From an uncultured Alphaproteobacteria bacterium (GTDB lineage: Bacteria > Pseudomonadota > Alphaproteobacteria > UBA7985 > CAJQQZ01): 42,015 nucleotides of DNA. The notes below the pieces were generated by a model, which was given only the letters and a program-made list of their open reading frames with translations, ran no database searches and was not told the origin of the DNA. This document shows positions 1-8,667 of the stretch, in pieces. Both the position numbers and the translations under genes were made by a program. The stretch covers positions 1-42,015 of the forward strand of contig CAJQQZ010000072.1 in the NCBI GenBank assembly GCA_905480575.1, in the 5' to 3' direction. Positions within the stretch are counted from its first letter, which is position 1. Every line of letters starts with the position of its first letter.

Positions 1-261
1 CTTTCAAATAGATGTCCACGGTGTATATCCTCAAACCCTCCCGACAAAACGAAAGGGATAAAGTGGACGACTTTTACGCCGCCCGCGACAACACAATGCC
101 GCCGCTACCGTGGACTAATTTTGCACCGCCGCACACAGCACCCTTTGCCAACGGTTACTTCGCGTCTGCTAAAGATATAAAATCTTTATAAATCAATTAG
201 ATATCCGAACGCAAGCCACCGACGCGGTCGCGTGGACAAACCAAACCAGCTGTAAAGGGGT
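1..261. other. Left-edge non-coding stretch
   Basis: This stretch holds no convincing gene. It follows the stop codon of the minus-strand CoA-transferase, so it would be that gene's 3' side. One plus-strand frame is open from the window edge to about position 180, but its translation is rich in Arg, Pro and Thr and resembles no protein I know. I see no T-run terminator, tRNA or repeat. Confidence 0.5.
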
Positions 262-1410
262 TTATTCAGCGGCCTTCTGACGAGCGGCAAATTCCTCACG
301 AATTTCCGGGCCGTGAGAATCAAGTGCAGGCGGCGCTGAACGCATTTCTGTGGTTTCTAGATCAAAGCGAATTGGACTACCAAATGTCTTCGTTTTCAAA
401 CCGTTGGGCAGTTCCATATCCTGGACCCAACCAGCGTGCTCGACTTGCGGATGGGCCAAGGCTTGCTCATAAGAGTTGATTGGGCCAATAGGCAGGCCTG
501 CGTCGCCCAAAGCTTGAATCCACTCCGCTGTGGAGCGTTTGGCGAATTCCACTTCCAACGTTTCAGCCAGCTTGGTTTGATTCTTCGCACGCAGCGTTGT
601 TGTTGCGTAGTCTGGATCTTCGAACAGATCCATCCGACCCGTCACCTCGCAAACAGACTGGAAAAGCTTGTTGTTTCCTGCGGCCATGACGAAAGAACCA
701 TCGCTGGCTTTAAAGGCCTGATAAGGCGCGTTGCGTGGGTGACGATTGCCCATCAAGGGTGACATGGTACCCGTTCCAAAGAAGGTCGACGTTTGCAGAG
801 CAGCGATGCCCATAGACGCTCCCATCATGGAGCAATCGATGTGTGCGCCTTTGCCAGTCTCGGCCACTTCACGTAAAGCCGCAGAGATAGCAAAAGCCCC
901 ATAGAGGCCGGTGGCGAAATCGGAGATTGGAACACCGCACTTCACTTCATTTTCATCGCCCGTCACTGACATGATGCCTGAGGCCGCCTGGATAATCAGG
1001 TCAAAACCGGCCTGTTTGGAATAAGGACCATCCGCACCAAAAGCGGAAATCGAACAATAAAGCAGTTTAGGGTTCCGCGCTTTCATCGCCTCATAACCAA
1101 GGCCTAAACGTTCCATCGCACCCGGACGGTTGTTCTCAATCACCACATCGGCCTCAGAGCAAATCTGCAATGCCAATTCCAGATCCTCGGGGTTTTTGAG
1201 GTTCATGACAATGGATTTCTTATTGCGGTTAACAGAGGCGAAGTTCTCACTATAACCATCGTTCACCGGCGGCCACTGACGCATATCATCACCGCCAGGT
1301 TTTTCAATCTTGACGACCTCAGCCCCCATGTCACTCAACAGCATGCCACAGAACGGGCCGGAAGCGATATTAGTGAATTCGACGACTTTAATACCTGTGA
1401 GCGGCAACAT
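262..1410 (-). CDS. Class III (CaiB/BaiF) CoA-transferase
   Basis: A 382-residue protein with the full architecture of the CaiB/BaiF (Frc-like) family, which moves CoA between carboxylic acids. The N-terminus has the family opening GIKVVEFTNIASGP, followed by DMGAEVVKIEKP. The central NRNKKSIVMNLK and ENNRPGAMERLGLGY motifs are present. The probable catalytic aspartate is about D164 in PISDFATGLYG. A good GGAG ribosome-binding site lies just before the ATG. It is downstream of, and on the same strand as, two small unknown genes, so operon membership is uncertain. Family members act on carnitine, succinate, oxalate, mesaconate and others, and the substrate cannot be read here. CoA activation would suit the betaine and carnitine theme of the window, but that is inference. 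Confidence 0.88.
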   Translation of the reverse strand: MLPLTGIKVVEFTNIASGPFCGMLLSDMGAEVVKIEKPGGDDMRQWPPVNDGYSENFASVNRNKKSIVMNLKNPEDLELALQICSEADVVIENNRPGAMERLGLGYEAMKARNPKLLYCSISAFGADGPYSKQAGFDLIIQAASGIMSVTGDENEVKCGVPISDFATGLYGAFAISAALREVAETGKGAHIDCSMMGASMGIAALQTSTFFGTGTMSPLMGNRHPRNAPYQAFKASDGSFVMAAGNNKLFQSVCEVTGRMDLFEDPDYATTTLRAKNQTKLAETLEVEFAKRSTAEWIQALGDAGLPIGPINSYEQALAHPQVEHAGWVQDMELPNGLKTKTFGSPIRFDLETTEMRSAPPALDSHGPEIREEFAARQKAAE

Positions 1411-1521
1411 AAGAACTCCATAGATCTTCAGGCGGCAAGAAACCGCTGATTTACAACGCTTTTATGCTGATTCTAGCAATGAGGGGAAGAAAGAATTATG
1501 TGATTTTCGACGGTGGTAAGA

Positions 1522-2040
1522 TCATTCCTCAGGAATGGCAGTTTCCTTTGGTTCGGCAGCAAAGAGAACCGGTGCAATGTACGTCTTGGGCTCGCCCGTC
1601 GAAATCAAATCTGGATAGAATTGCAACTTTGGGATCGGTGTTATCGATTCTAGAGAATACCAGGCGGCTAAACCATGTTTAGGCGCTTGTTCAGCGAAAC
1701 AACTCATCGTGATTGTAGTGTTGTTCAAAATTGTCGTGTATTTCGTCCGCCCTGCCTGGCAATCCAGCGACAGATCCTTAACCTCTAACGTCAGCGACGG
1801 TTTATGCCTATAGCAGTCATAAGCGTCATCCCAAGTCACCAGATCTTCAAAACAAACTTCTTTAGTGTCCTGGTTGCCGAAGAGCGCCAGCTTGGTCTCA
1901 ACCAAGGCGTATGCCTTTTCTATCGCTTCATCGATGTCCTGTTCAGAGGGCGCATTGTAATAACTAACCGCTGAAAAGCCCGCAACCACAACGGCAAACA
2001 AGCCAAGTGGCTTTGCATGCTTGGTTACGTTTTGCCACAA
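1522..2040 (-). CDS. Membrane-anchored protein of unknown function (paralogue A)
   Basis: A 172-residue protein whose family I do not recognise. Residues about 12-28 form one hydrophobic segment, which could be a signal anchor, and the rest would then face the periplasm. It is clearly a paralogue of the next gene upstream. Both have an acidic segment ending in DxAY after the anchor, a CF near residue 63, a DCY/NCY motif, a second Cys in LSLDC/LSCKA, a fourth in SCFAEQA/QCFSKEA followed by a conserved HGL, and a shared tail PVLFAAEP/PVIFGIEP. The four matched cysteines suggest two disulfides in an exported domain. No enzymatic motif is visible. Confidence 0.7.
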   Translation of the reverse strand: MWQNVTKHAKPLGLFAVVVAGFSAVSYYNAPSEQDIDEAIEKAYALVETKLALFGNQDTKEVCFEDLVTWDDAYDCYRHKPSLTLEVKDLSLDCQAGRTKYTTILNNTTITMSCFAEQAPKHGLAAWYSLESITPIPKLQFYPDLISTGEPKTYIAPVLFAAEPKETAIPEE

Positions 2041-2185
2041 ACCATCCGTTTTCTCCTCTGACCTGCCTGAACATTAGGGCATTAGACGTTCGACAGGAAA
2101 CATAATCCTCCGTTAAAACTCCTTGATTGCACCAATCGCCAATATCCAGGGAGCGGGAGACTACAAGTATCGGGAACATGAGCCT

Positions 2186-2749
2186 TTATTCCATTGGCAC
2201 AATATCATCCAAGGGCTCGATACCGAAGATCACCGGCTGCAAGAAATTGCCATCTTCATCGACATCACTATCAAGGCCAATCAGGCCGTATTTTTTCCTT
2301 GAGATTTCCGAAAAACTGGTGAGTTCATAGGAAGACGGCAAGCCATGAGCCTTGGCTTCCTTAGAGAAACACTGGACAGAGACCACAGCTGACTTTTCGT
2401 TGCCCGTGAAACGGGGTCTCTTTGCCTTGCAAGACAAATCAACGCCTTCAATCTGAAAGTTGAACGTCGGTCGCTCAAGATAACAGTTCAGGATGTCATC
2501 TCGCCTTTGAGGGCTGACAAAACATATGTCAGAGAAATCGTTGCTGTAACTCATATAAGCAAGATCAATGGTCGTCGTGGCGTAGGCGTCGTTTATAGCT
2601 GCTTCAACTTCAAAGGGCTCTGGTTCGAACTCTGGCTCTGCAAATAATGCTATGAGCCCATAGATTGCAGCTCCGGCAGCTAAGACGATCGCAAACTTGA
2701 TGAAATCAGGCAGTTCTTGCAATCTATTCTTTTTCGGTTCACCAACCAT
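2186..2749 (-). CDS. Membrane-anchored protein of unknown function (paralogue B)
   Basis: A 187-residue protein, paralogous to its downstream neighbour at 1522-2040. A short cytoplasmic basic segment (KKNRLQ) precedes one transmembrane segment at about residues 19-37, then a very acidic EPEFEPEPFEVE linker. The C-terminal domain carries the same four cysteines and the KAHGL and PVIFGIEP motifs as the paralogue. Identity between the two looks low outside these motifs, so the duplication is probably old. It lies on the same strand about 115 bases after the broken AraC regulator gene. Function is unknown; an envelope role is an inference from the anchor. Confidence 0.7.
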   Translation of the reverse strand: MVGEPKKNRLQELPDFIKFAIVLAAGAAIYGLIALFAEPEFEPEPFEVEAAINDAYATTTIDLAYMSYSNDFSDICFVSPQRRDDILNCYLERPTFNFQIEGVDLSCKAKRPRFTGNEKSAVVSVQCFSKEAKAHGLPSSYELTSFSEISRKKYGLIGLDSDVDEDGNFLQPVIFGIEPLDDIVPME

Positions 2750-2865
2750 TTCATCAATCCTCTGCTATGTCATTTGATAAAAGCACGGGGCTATTTCCAA
2801 CCCTTGTGATCCTAGCTCAATTTCTTTGTACTTCTCTTTATCATCTCGCAACAGGCTGTCGATGG

Positions 2866-3903
2866 TTAGACGCCAACATAAGACGGAAAGGATCGAAATT
2901 GAAAAGGTACTCTGCCCTCTATTCGATCCTGACTAGGGGGCAAGCCAAAGCGTTGTTTGTAGGCGCGTGAAAACTGGACAGCTGAACCAAAACCGCATGC
3001 CGCCGCTACCTCTGTGATTTGCATTTCTGTTTGGGTGACCAGCCCCCTGGCCCGATCAAGGCGAACATCAACGTAATATCGCAAAGGTGATACGCCAGTG
3101 TAACGCTGGAACAACCGTTCTAACTGTCGCTGAGACAGGTTCAGCTCACTTGATAAGATTGGCAGCCGCAAAGGCTGCTCAAGATTGCGTTCCATAAGCA
3201 GGATTGCTTCACGTAAGCGCTCTGGCACTCCCTGGCCAACGGGCTCATTTTTAGAAGGCAACTGTCCTTCATCACCAGACCGCAGCACGGAGTGGAAAAT
3301 ATAGCGACCGGCAGCGTTGGCCAGATCAATACCCTACTGTAGGCGAATGATCTCAAGAGCCATGTCAGCAGCTGCGACACCACCGCAACAAGTCAGTCGA
3401 TCTCGATCAATAACAAACAACGATTCATCCATTCCCGTCTTGGGAAACAGCTCTCTAAAAGCTGCGATGTGTTCGTAGTGAGTGGCCGCCTTGTAGCCCT
3501 CCATCAATCCGGCATAGGCCAAGACGAAGGCTCCAGTATCCAGTCCGCACAGCGTTGCCCCCATTCTTGCTTGCCGTCGCAACCACCCTTGCAGCTCAGC
3601 TGACTGAAAACCCTCCGGGTTCCACGATGCATTCACCACGACGAAGTCGTAAACTGTATCATCGTATTGAAAACCCTCTGCACCCCCGATTGAAAGACCG
3701 TTTGAGGCCATGACGGCTCCCTCATTCAAGGCAAGCAACGGCCAGGAATAAATGGAATGCCCTCTCAAATAATTTGCTGCACGAAAGGGATCTACAAAGG
3801 CGTGGAAAGCCATTGAATTGAACCCTGGAAGCAGAAACATTGCGATCCGGCAGCCTCCTTCACTTGGGATTGTTGCTACTTTCTGGACAGGACTCATAGC
3901 CAT
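2866..3903 (-). pseudogene. GlxA-type AraC regulator interrupted by in-frame amber
   Basis: A DJ-1/PfpI-like N-terminal domain plus a C-terminal AraC DNA-binding domain, the layout of GbdR/CdhR-type regulators of betaine and carnitine catabolism. One reading frame spans the whole gene, but codon 190 is TAG (3334-3336, complement). It falls between ALEIIRLQ and GIDLANAAGRYIFHS, a stretch that is normally continuous linker in this family. No frameshift is needed: both halves are in the same frame and well conserved, including CGLDTGAFVLA and the HTH segment LSQRQLERLFQRYTGVSP. The start at 3903 (MAMSPVQ) lies just after the NicO stop. A second Met at 3897 is possible. The gene may be recently inactivated, suppressed, or carry a sequencing error. 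The lower half alone (2866-3288) could still encode a DNA-binding fragment. Confidence 0.85.
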
Positions 3904-3907
3904 CTTA

Positions 3908-4873
3908 TCAAATACCAAGAGGAGACCTAGTTGCAAATGTCCCCATTAACAAAACCCAGCCTACAGACACCAACAGCAATCCGCCAACAACTGACATAGC
4001 TGGCGACAGCCAGGACCAGGCAGAGGAAAACCGATGATCGACCCAGCGCGACGCGAAATTGCGGCTCAAAATGGTCAACAGAGCCAGCGATGTGATCGCC
4101 AAAGCTGTGCCAATGGACATAGCGAAAACCGCAACCGCACCGACCAAGGCCAAACCCAATGATTTTGCCAACACCAAAACCAAAACGGCACCGGTGCAAG
4201 GCCGCAGCCCAATGGAAAGCACAATCCCAATCGATGCCTTGAGGCTGGTTCCTTGTGCGAGTTGCTCTGGCCCAACACCATGGTTATGTCCGCAGTCAGG
4301 GCCATGCTGGTGGTCATGTTCGTGATCATGCCCACAAGTTTCTTTTCCCTTTACCAACGCGAAAGATTTGACCGCACGCCAAATCAGCCACAACCCCATG
4401 AGGGCAACCAAGATGTAAGATAGGCGCTCTGACCACAAGAGCGTCGACCTCGTTTCCTTAGCAACAAAACCCGCCACAAAGAGGAGACCATAAACAAGAG
4501 CAATGGCGACAACACCCTGGCAGAGCGCCGCAATGACAGAGAGCGTCATTCCCCGCTTCACCTCTTGAGGGTTGGCCAGTAAATAGGTCGTCATAATGAC
4601 TTTGCCATGTCCCGGGCCAGCCGCATGAAAAAATCCATAAAGGAAGGACGCGGTGATGAGGGCCCAGGCGGCAGTGATGCCAAAGCCGCCAGACAGGCTT
4701 CCCAATGAACCAGAAATTGACCTCTGCCAGTCTTTCTGCTGACCGTAAATCCAAACGGTCAGATCCATCCAAACACTTGATTTAGCGGAAAAGGAGATAA
4801 CCAAAAGTGGGACCGCAAGAATTAGCAAAGCCACGGCCGCCAGCGTCAACCCGCCACGAAGACTTAGAGGCAT
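3908..4873 (-). CDS. NicO/RcnA-family nickel/cobalt transporter
   Basis: A 321-residue polytopic inner-membrane protein of the NicO family, which moves Ni2+ or Co2+. The diagnostic motif FFHAAGPGHGKVIMTTYLLA is near residue 83, and a second one, GLRPCTGAVLVLVLAKSLG, follows a His-rich cytoplasmic-type loop (residues about 180-200, HDHEHDHQHGPDCGHNHG). About six to seven hydrophobic segments can be counted. Its start overlaps the end of the DUF1007 gene by 10 bases, so the two are translationally coupled. This pairing is common in Proteobacteria. The His-rich loop resembles RcnA efflux proteins, but import cannot be excluded. Cobalt supply for corrinoid-dependent MttB enzymes nearby is a possible link, not shown. 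Confidence 0.88.
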   Translation of the reverse strand: MPLSLRGGLTLAAVALLILAVPLLVISFSAKSSVWMDLTVWIYGQQKDWQRSISGSLGSLSGGFGITAAWALITASFLYGFFHAAGPGHGKVIMTTYLLANPQEVKRGMTLSVIAALCQGVVAIALVYGLLFVAGFVAKETRSTLLWSERLSYILVALMGLWLIWRAVKSFALVKGKETCGHDHEHDHQHGPDCGHNHGVGPEQLAQGTSLKASIGIVLSIGLRPCTGAVLVLVLAKSLGLALVGAVAVFAMSIGTALAITSLALLTILSRNFASRWVDHRFSSAWSWLSPAMSVVGGLLLVSVGWVLLMGTFATRSPLGI

Positions 4874-5511
4874 GATATCTCCACACGCTCGGCGAAGAGT
4901 GCCCCTAATCCGTCCTCTGCGGTTTCACCTCGATCAAGAGACTGAGCGTAGGCTACTTGAGCCTCATCGGGATTGGGTTTTTGCAGGTCAGCGACACAGC
5001 CATTGGGTGCGTTTTCCAATGATACAGCAAGGCTATCTTGGCTGTGCAATATCTCGATATAATAGAGAGGGTCGTAGGCTGAATAAGTTAGCTTGTCACC
5101 TTGTAAATCCAGCGGCTCCGTCAATATCAATTCGAAAGTAAAGTTAAATCGAATTCCAACCAGTTCACCTTTCACAGGAACTGCTTTTTCGATTGTAACC
5201 TCGTCGGCAGGTTCGAAAGTCGTAAGGTAAGAGAATTCACTCAGATTGCCCACGATTGTAGCGGCCAGTTCATTAAGCGAGGCTTCTGAGACATTACCTT
5301 CAGCGTCCCGCTCCATTCCCTCCATGGTAAAAGCCGTGGAATACTCATCCAAAAGCCAATCCATTTTTATTTTCTCTAAACGCCCTCGGTCATTAAAAAT
5401 TAGGGCAGTTTTGATATCAATCCATTCATGAGGATGTGCCTGAGCAGGCTTGCTAAAAAACTCAAAACTCCCGACAAAAAACAGGAGCAACAACCAACGA
5501 AGATACAACAT
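4864..5511 (-). CDS. DUF1007 family periplasmic protein
   Basis: A DUF1007 (COG3683) protein of 215 residues from the chosen start. A hydrophobic signal peptide (LYLRWLLLLFFVGS) ends near PAQA and is followed by HPHEWIDI, the His-containing start of the mature protein typical of this family. I chose the ATG at 5511 because a GGAAAGG ribosome-binding site precedes it. In-frame ATGs at 5535 and 5580 would only add residues ahead of the signal peptide. DUF1007 proteins are usually encoded beside NicO transporters and are thought to act as their periplasmic metal-binding partners. The N-terminal HPH would be a plausible metal ligand once the signal peptide is removed. The gene is divergent from the Rieske operon, with about 130 bases between the starts. 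Confidence 0.85.
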   Translation of the reverse strand: MLYLRWLLLLFFVGSFEFFSKPAQAHPHEWIDIKTALIFNDRGRLEKIKMDWLLDEYSTAFTMEGMERDAEGNVSEASLNELAATIVGNLSEFSYLTTFEPADEVTIEKAVPVKGELVGIRFNFTFELILTEPLDLQGDKLTYSAYDPLYYIEILHSQDSLAVSLENAPNGCVADLQKPNPDEAQVAYAQSLDRGETAEDGLGALFAERVEISCL

Positions 5512-5645
5512 ATTACCTTTCCAACTCCGCGCCATTTTAGATTCGTATACCAAAGAGGCGAAAAATAGGGCGAAAAACATTAAGCCTTTTCTGGCAATCC
5601 TGTTACCTATTGTAAAGTAGTTTCACTTGTCGCCGGGATATTCTG

Positions 5646-6788
5646 ATGACCGCAAAACTCTCCTCTGCTGAACTCGCCCGCATCCACAAAGGCTTTGACC
5701 CCAACCCAGCAAGATCCTACTCGCTGTCCGCTGAGGCCTACATCAGCCAAGATTGGTATGACATTGAGCTAGAAGCCATCACCAAAAAAACCTGGCGTTG
5801 GGTGTGCCATGAGGAGAAGCTGCTAGAGGTCGGTGACTATGTCACGGTAAACGTCGGTGACCAGCCTATCCTGATTGTACGTGACAAGCGTGAGGAATTG
5901 CGTGCTTTCTACAACGTTTGCAAACACCGCGCCCATGAATTGCTCAGCGGCGAAGGACGAACTGGTGTCATCACTTGCCCTTATCACGCTTGGGCTTACG
6001 ACCTGACAGGCCAACTTCGCAAGGCTCCTGAAACCGAGAACCTTGAAGAATTTTCCACATCAGAGATCTGCCTTGATCAGGTCAAGGTCGAAGCCTTCTG
6101 TGGCTTCGTTTATGTCAATCTTGATGCCAAGGCTGAGCCACTACACGTCATTTCAGGAGACTTAGGCAAAGAAATCACGCATTGGGCCCCCGACATCAAG
6201 GATCTGACCTTCGCACATCGTTTGACCTACGACATCAAGTCCAACTGGAAGAATGTCGTCGACAACTTCCTCGAGTGTTACCACTGCCCAACTGCACATA
6301 AAGATTTCTGTACGTTGGTCGACATGGACACCTACAAAGTAACAACGCACGGCATCTATTCCAGCCATATGGCCGAAGCCGGAAAGACCGCTAACACAGC
6401 CTACTCCGTTGAAGATGCAACCGTTACCGACCATGCCGTTTGGTGGCTTTGGCCAACGACTTGCATCATGCGCTACCCCGGTCGCGGTAACATGATCATC
6501 TTAAACATTATTCCTGTTGGCCCTAATCGGACGCTCGAGACTTACGATTTCTTCCTAGAGGAAAGCACACCTAATGAGGCGGAGCTTGAGTCTGTCAAAT
6601 ACCTCGATGAAGTCTTGCAGGTAGAAGACATCGGGCTAGTTGAATCTGTTCAACGAGGCATGAACACCCCAGCCTTTCAACAAGGGCGCATCGTCCACGA
6701 TCCAGAGGGCTCCGGGAAATCGGAACACGCAGTGCACCACTTCCATGGCCTGGTCTTGGATGCTTACGCAAAAATGGTGGAAATCTAA
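5646..6788 (+). CDS. Rieske oxygenase alpha subunit, quaternary-amine type
   Basis: A 380-residue aromatic-ring-hydroxylating-type oxygenase alpha subunit. The Rieske [2Fe-2S] ligands are C92/H94 (CKHRAH) and C111/H114 (CPYH). The mononuclear iron site is in NFLECYHCPTAH with H213 and H218. The residue bridging the Rieske and iron sites is Glu210, where naphthalene-dioxygenase-type enzymes have Asp. Glu here is known for carnitine monooxygenase CntA and is seen in the choline/glycine-betaine/stachydrine oxygenase group, which supports a quaternary-ammonium substrate. No ferredoxin-reductase subunit gene is present in the window, so the partner is encoded elsewhere. It is the first gene of a five-gene plus-strand cluster, and its stop overlaps the next start by one base. 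Exact substrate is unknown. Confidence 0.9.
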   Translation: MTAKLSSAELARIHKGFDPNPARSYSLSAEAYISQDWYDIELEAITKKTWRWVCHEEKLLEVGDYVTVNVGDQPILIVRDKREELRAFYNVCKHRAHELLSGEGRTGVITCPYHAWAYDLTGQLRKAPETENLEEFSTSEICLDQVKVEAFCGFVYVNLDAKAEPLHVISGDLGKEITHWAPDIKDLTFAHRLTYDIKSNWKNVVDNFLECYHCPTAHKDFCTLVDMDTYKVTTHGIYSSHMAEAGKTANTAYSVEDATVTDHAVWWLWPTTCIMRYPGRGNMIILNIIPVGPNRTLETYDFFLEESTPNEAELESVKYLDEVLQVEDIGLVESVQRGMNTPAFQQGRIVHDPEGSGKSEHAVHHFHGLVLDAYAKMVEI

Positions 6789-7552
6789 TGGGAATACTTG
6801 AGGGTAAAACAGCTTTTGTAACGGGTGGTACAGGCGGCATTGGTTCGGCCATTTGTCGGCGGTTCATAAAAGAGGGCGCCGACGTTGTTGCGGCTGATCT
6901 TTCAGAAAATGGAACAGCCACGCGCTTCATTAAATATGATGTGACCAGCGAAGACGTTGCCAAAGGCACCTTCGAGGAATTGGCCAAAGGCTGGAACAAG
7001 CTGGACATTCTTGTTAATGCCGCCGGTATCGAGATCGAGAAAACCATCGAAGAGACGAGCCTGGAAGAATGGAATCAATCCTTTGCCGTCAATGTGACCG
7101 GCACCTTCTTGACATCCAAATATGCACTTCCGCTGCTTCGCAAATCAGCGGGAGCATCAATCATCAACTTTGGCTCCTACGATGGTTTCATCGCTGATCC
7201 GGGTCTCGCGGTTTACTGCGCCACCAAAGGTGCTGTCCACGCCCTGACTAAGGCCATGGCTTGCGATCACGGCCCAGAAGGCATTCGTGTCAATGCAATC
7301 TGCCCTGGCTACGTTGATACGCCGATGCTGCAATCCTTCTTTACGGGTGAAGGCTCCGGCGGTGATGGTAAGTCTCTTAACGATCTGCAACAGGCTGTTC
7401 GCGACGTTCACCCTATGCGCACATATGGCACTCCCGATGACATCGCCAATCTCGTTAATTGGCTCGCTTCCGATGAAGCGCGTTATGCATCTGGCCAGCT
7501 TTGGGTTATTGATGGGGGTCTATCCGCCCAAGTCCAACAGATGAAACTCTAG
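6788..7552 (+). CDS. SDR-family oxidoreductase (first of two paralogues)
   Basis: A 254-residue classical short-chain dehydrogenase/reductase. It has the TGGTGGIG nucleotide-binding glycine motif near the N-terminus, NAAGI in place of NNAG, catalytic Ser in NFGSYDG and the YxxxK pair in VYCATK, followed by the NAICPGYVDTPM loop. An Asp after the second strand (ADLSEN) favours NAD over NADP. The ATG overlaps the Rieske stop (TAATG), so the two are coupled. Shared motifs with the SDR at 8668 (IEIEKT/VQIEKT, ADPGLA, CDHGP/VDHGP) show the pair are paralogues. It would oxidise or reduce an alcohol/carbonyl intermediate made by the oxygenase or dehydrogenase; which one is not shown. Confidence 0.88.
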   Translation: MGILEGKTAFVTGGTGGIGSAICRRFIKEGADVVAADLSENGTATRFIKYDVTSEDVAKGTFEELAKGWNKLDILVNAAGIEIEKTIEETSLEEWNQSFAVNVTGTFLTSKYALPLLRKSAGASIINFGSYDGFIADPGLAVYCATKGAVHALTKAMACDHGPEGIRVNAICPGYVDTPMLQSFFTGEGSGGDGKSLNDLQQAVRDVHPMRTYGTPDDIANLVNWLASDEARYASGQLWVIDGGLSAQVQQMKL

Positions 7553-7563
7553 GAGAAGCAAAC

Positions 7564-8499
7564 ATGGCAAAACCAGTAATTATTACTTGCGCAGTAACCG
7601 GTGGCATCCACACACCAACCATGTCCCCTCACCTGCCAATCACGCCGCAGGAAATCGCGACAGCCTCTATTGAGGCGGCAGAAGCCGGGGCTTCTATCAT
7701 CCACCTCCATGCCCGCGATCCGGAGACTGGTAAACCAGACCCACGCCCTGAGACTTTCATGGAGTTTCTACCGGTCATCAAGCAGTCAACAGACGCCGTC
7801 GTCAACGTCTCCACCGGTGGTGGGCTCGGCATGACGATTGACGAGCGTCTGGCGGCGGCGACTACTGCCAGTCCAGAGATGGCGTCGCTCAACATGGGCT
7901 CGATCAACTTTGGCCTCTTTCCCTTGCTCGACAAATACTCAGATGCAGACTGGAAGCATGATTGGGAAAAACCCTTCCTGGAGATGACCAAGGATTTTAT
8001 CTTCCCCAATACCTTTGCTTCCATCGAGTACGTCCTAAAGAACCTCGGAGAAGAACACGGTACTAAGTTTGAGTTCGAATGCTACGACCTTGGCCACCTC
8101 TACAACCTGGCCTACTTCGTCGACAAAGGTCTGATCAAGCCACCATTCTTTATCCAGATGATCTTCGGCATCATGGGCGGCATGGGCGCAGATCCTGACA
8201 ATCTACAGCATGTTCACAACACGGCGCAGAAGCTCTTTGGTGACGATTATGAATGGTCCGTTCTAGCCGCTGGTCGTCATCAAATGCCTTTTGCAACCCA
8301 GTCGGCGATCCTCGGTGGCAACATTCGTGTGGGACTAGAAGACTCTCTCTACATAGGGCCAAAGAAACTTGCGACATCCAACGCTGAGCAAGTTCTCAAA
8401 ATCAGATCAATTATAGAAAACCTCGGCCTGACCGTGGCAACGCCTGATGAAGCAAGAGAACGCCTCGCTCTCAAGGGCGGTGATATGGTGAAGTTTTGA
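7564..8499 (+). CDS. BKACE family beta-keto acid cleavage enzyme (DUF849)
   Basis: A 311-residue member of the BKACE (DUF849) family. These zinc enzymes condense a beta-keto acid with acetyl-CoA and split it to acetoacetate and a new CoA ester. Seen here are the N-terminal TGGIHTPTMSPHLPITPQEI segment, the zinc-binding HLHARDPETG motif, the NVSTGGG loop and AAGRHQ followed by GLEDSLY, which hold the expected Arg and Glu active-site residues. An AGGAGAAG ribosome-binding site precedes the ATG. In carnitine degradation the homologous enzyme cleaves dehydrocarnitine to betainyl-CoA and acetoacetate. The carnitine-dehydrogenase-like gene two genes downstream makes that reaction the leading guess. 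No betainyl-CoA thioesterase is visible in this window. Confidence 0.9.
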   Translation: MAKPVIITCAVTGGIHTPTMSPHLPITPQEIATASIEAAEAGASIIHLHARDPETGKPDPRPETFMEFLPVIKQSTDAVVNVSTGGGLGMTIDERLAAATTASPEMASLNMGSINFGLFPLLDKYSDADWKHDWEKPFLEMTKDFIFPNTFASIEYVLKNLGEEHGTKFEFECYDLGHLYNLAYFVDKGLIKPPFFIQMIFGIMGGMGADPDNLQHVHNTAQKLFGDDYEWSVLAAGRHQMPFATQSAILGGNIRVGLEDSLYIGPKKLATSNAEQVLKIRSIIENLGLTVATPDEARERLALKGGDMVKF

Positions 8500-8518
8500 T
8501 GCTGGGCCTTACACTCAG

Positions 8519-8644
8519 TTTGTCACCCCAGAATTTCCGTAGGAAATATCAGGGATCTTCGCATCAATTAAAACAAGTCATTCCAGTGAAACAGAGACCC
8601 CTGATATTTTCTTCGCTTTGCTTCGAAAATTCTGGGGTGACAAA
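8519..8644. repeat. Dispersed palindromic repeat, copy 1
   Basis: A long intergenic inverted repeat between the BKACE gene and the second SDR. The outer arms (8519-8536 and 8627-8644) are perfectly complementary over 18 bases and read TTTGTCACCCCAGAATTT from the left. An inner pair, GGAAATATCAGGG against CCCTGATATTTTC, extends the hairpin. It shares its ends and the internal ATATCAGGGATCT block with copies near 10371 and 11204. When transcribed it would form a strong structure within the operon and could separate expression of the genes on each side. Confidence 0.88.
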
Positions 8645-8667
8645 ATAAAGATAAAGGTTTGCAAGTC

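Noticed and set aside
1-180. Open plus-strand frame from the window edge as the tail of a gene
   Set aside because: Its translation is low-complexity Arg/Pro/Thr-rich and has no family resemblance; short open frames of this size arise by chance.
3334-3336. Amber codon as a pyrrolysine site, given the MttB genes nearby
   Set aside because: The TAG is in a transcription factor linker, both MttB genes here lack any in-frame TAG, and no pyl genes are visible.
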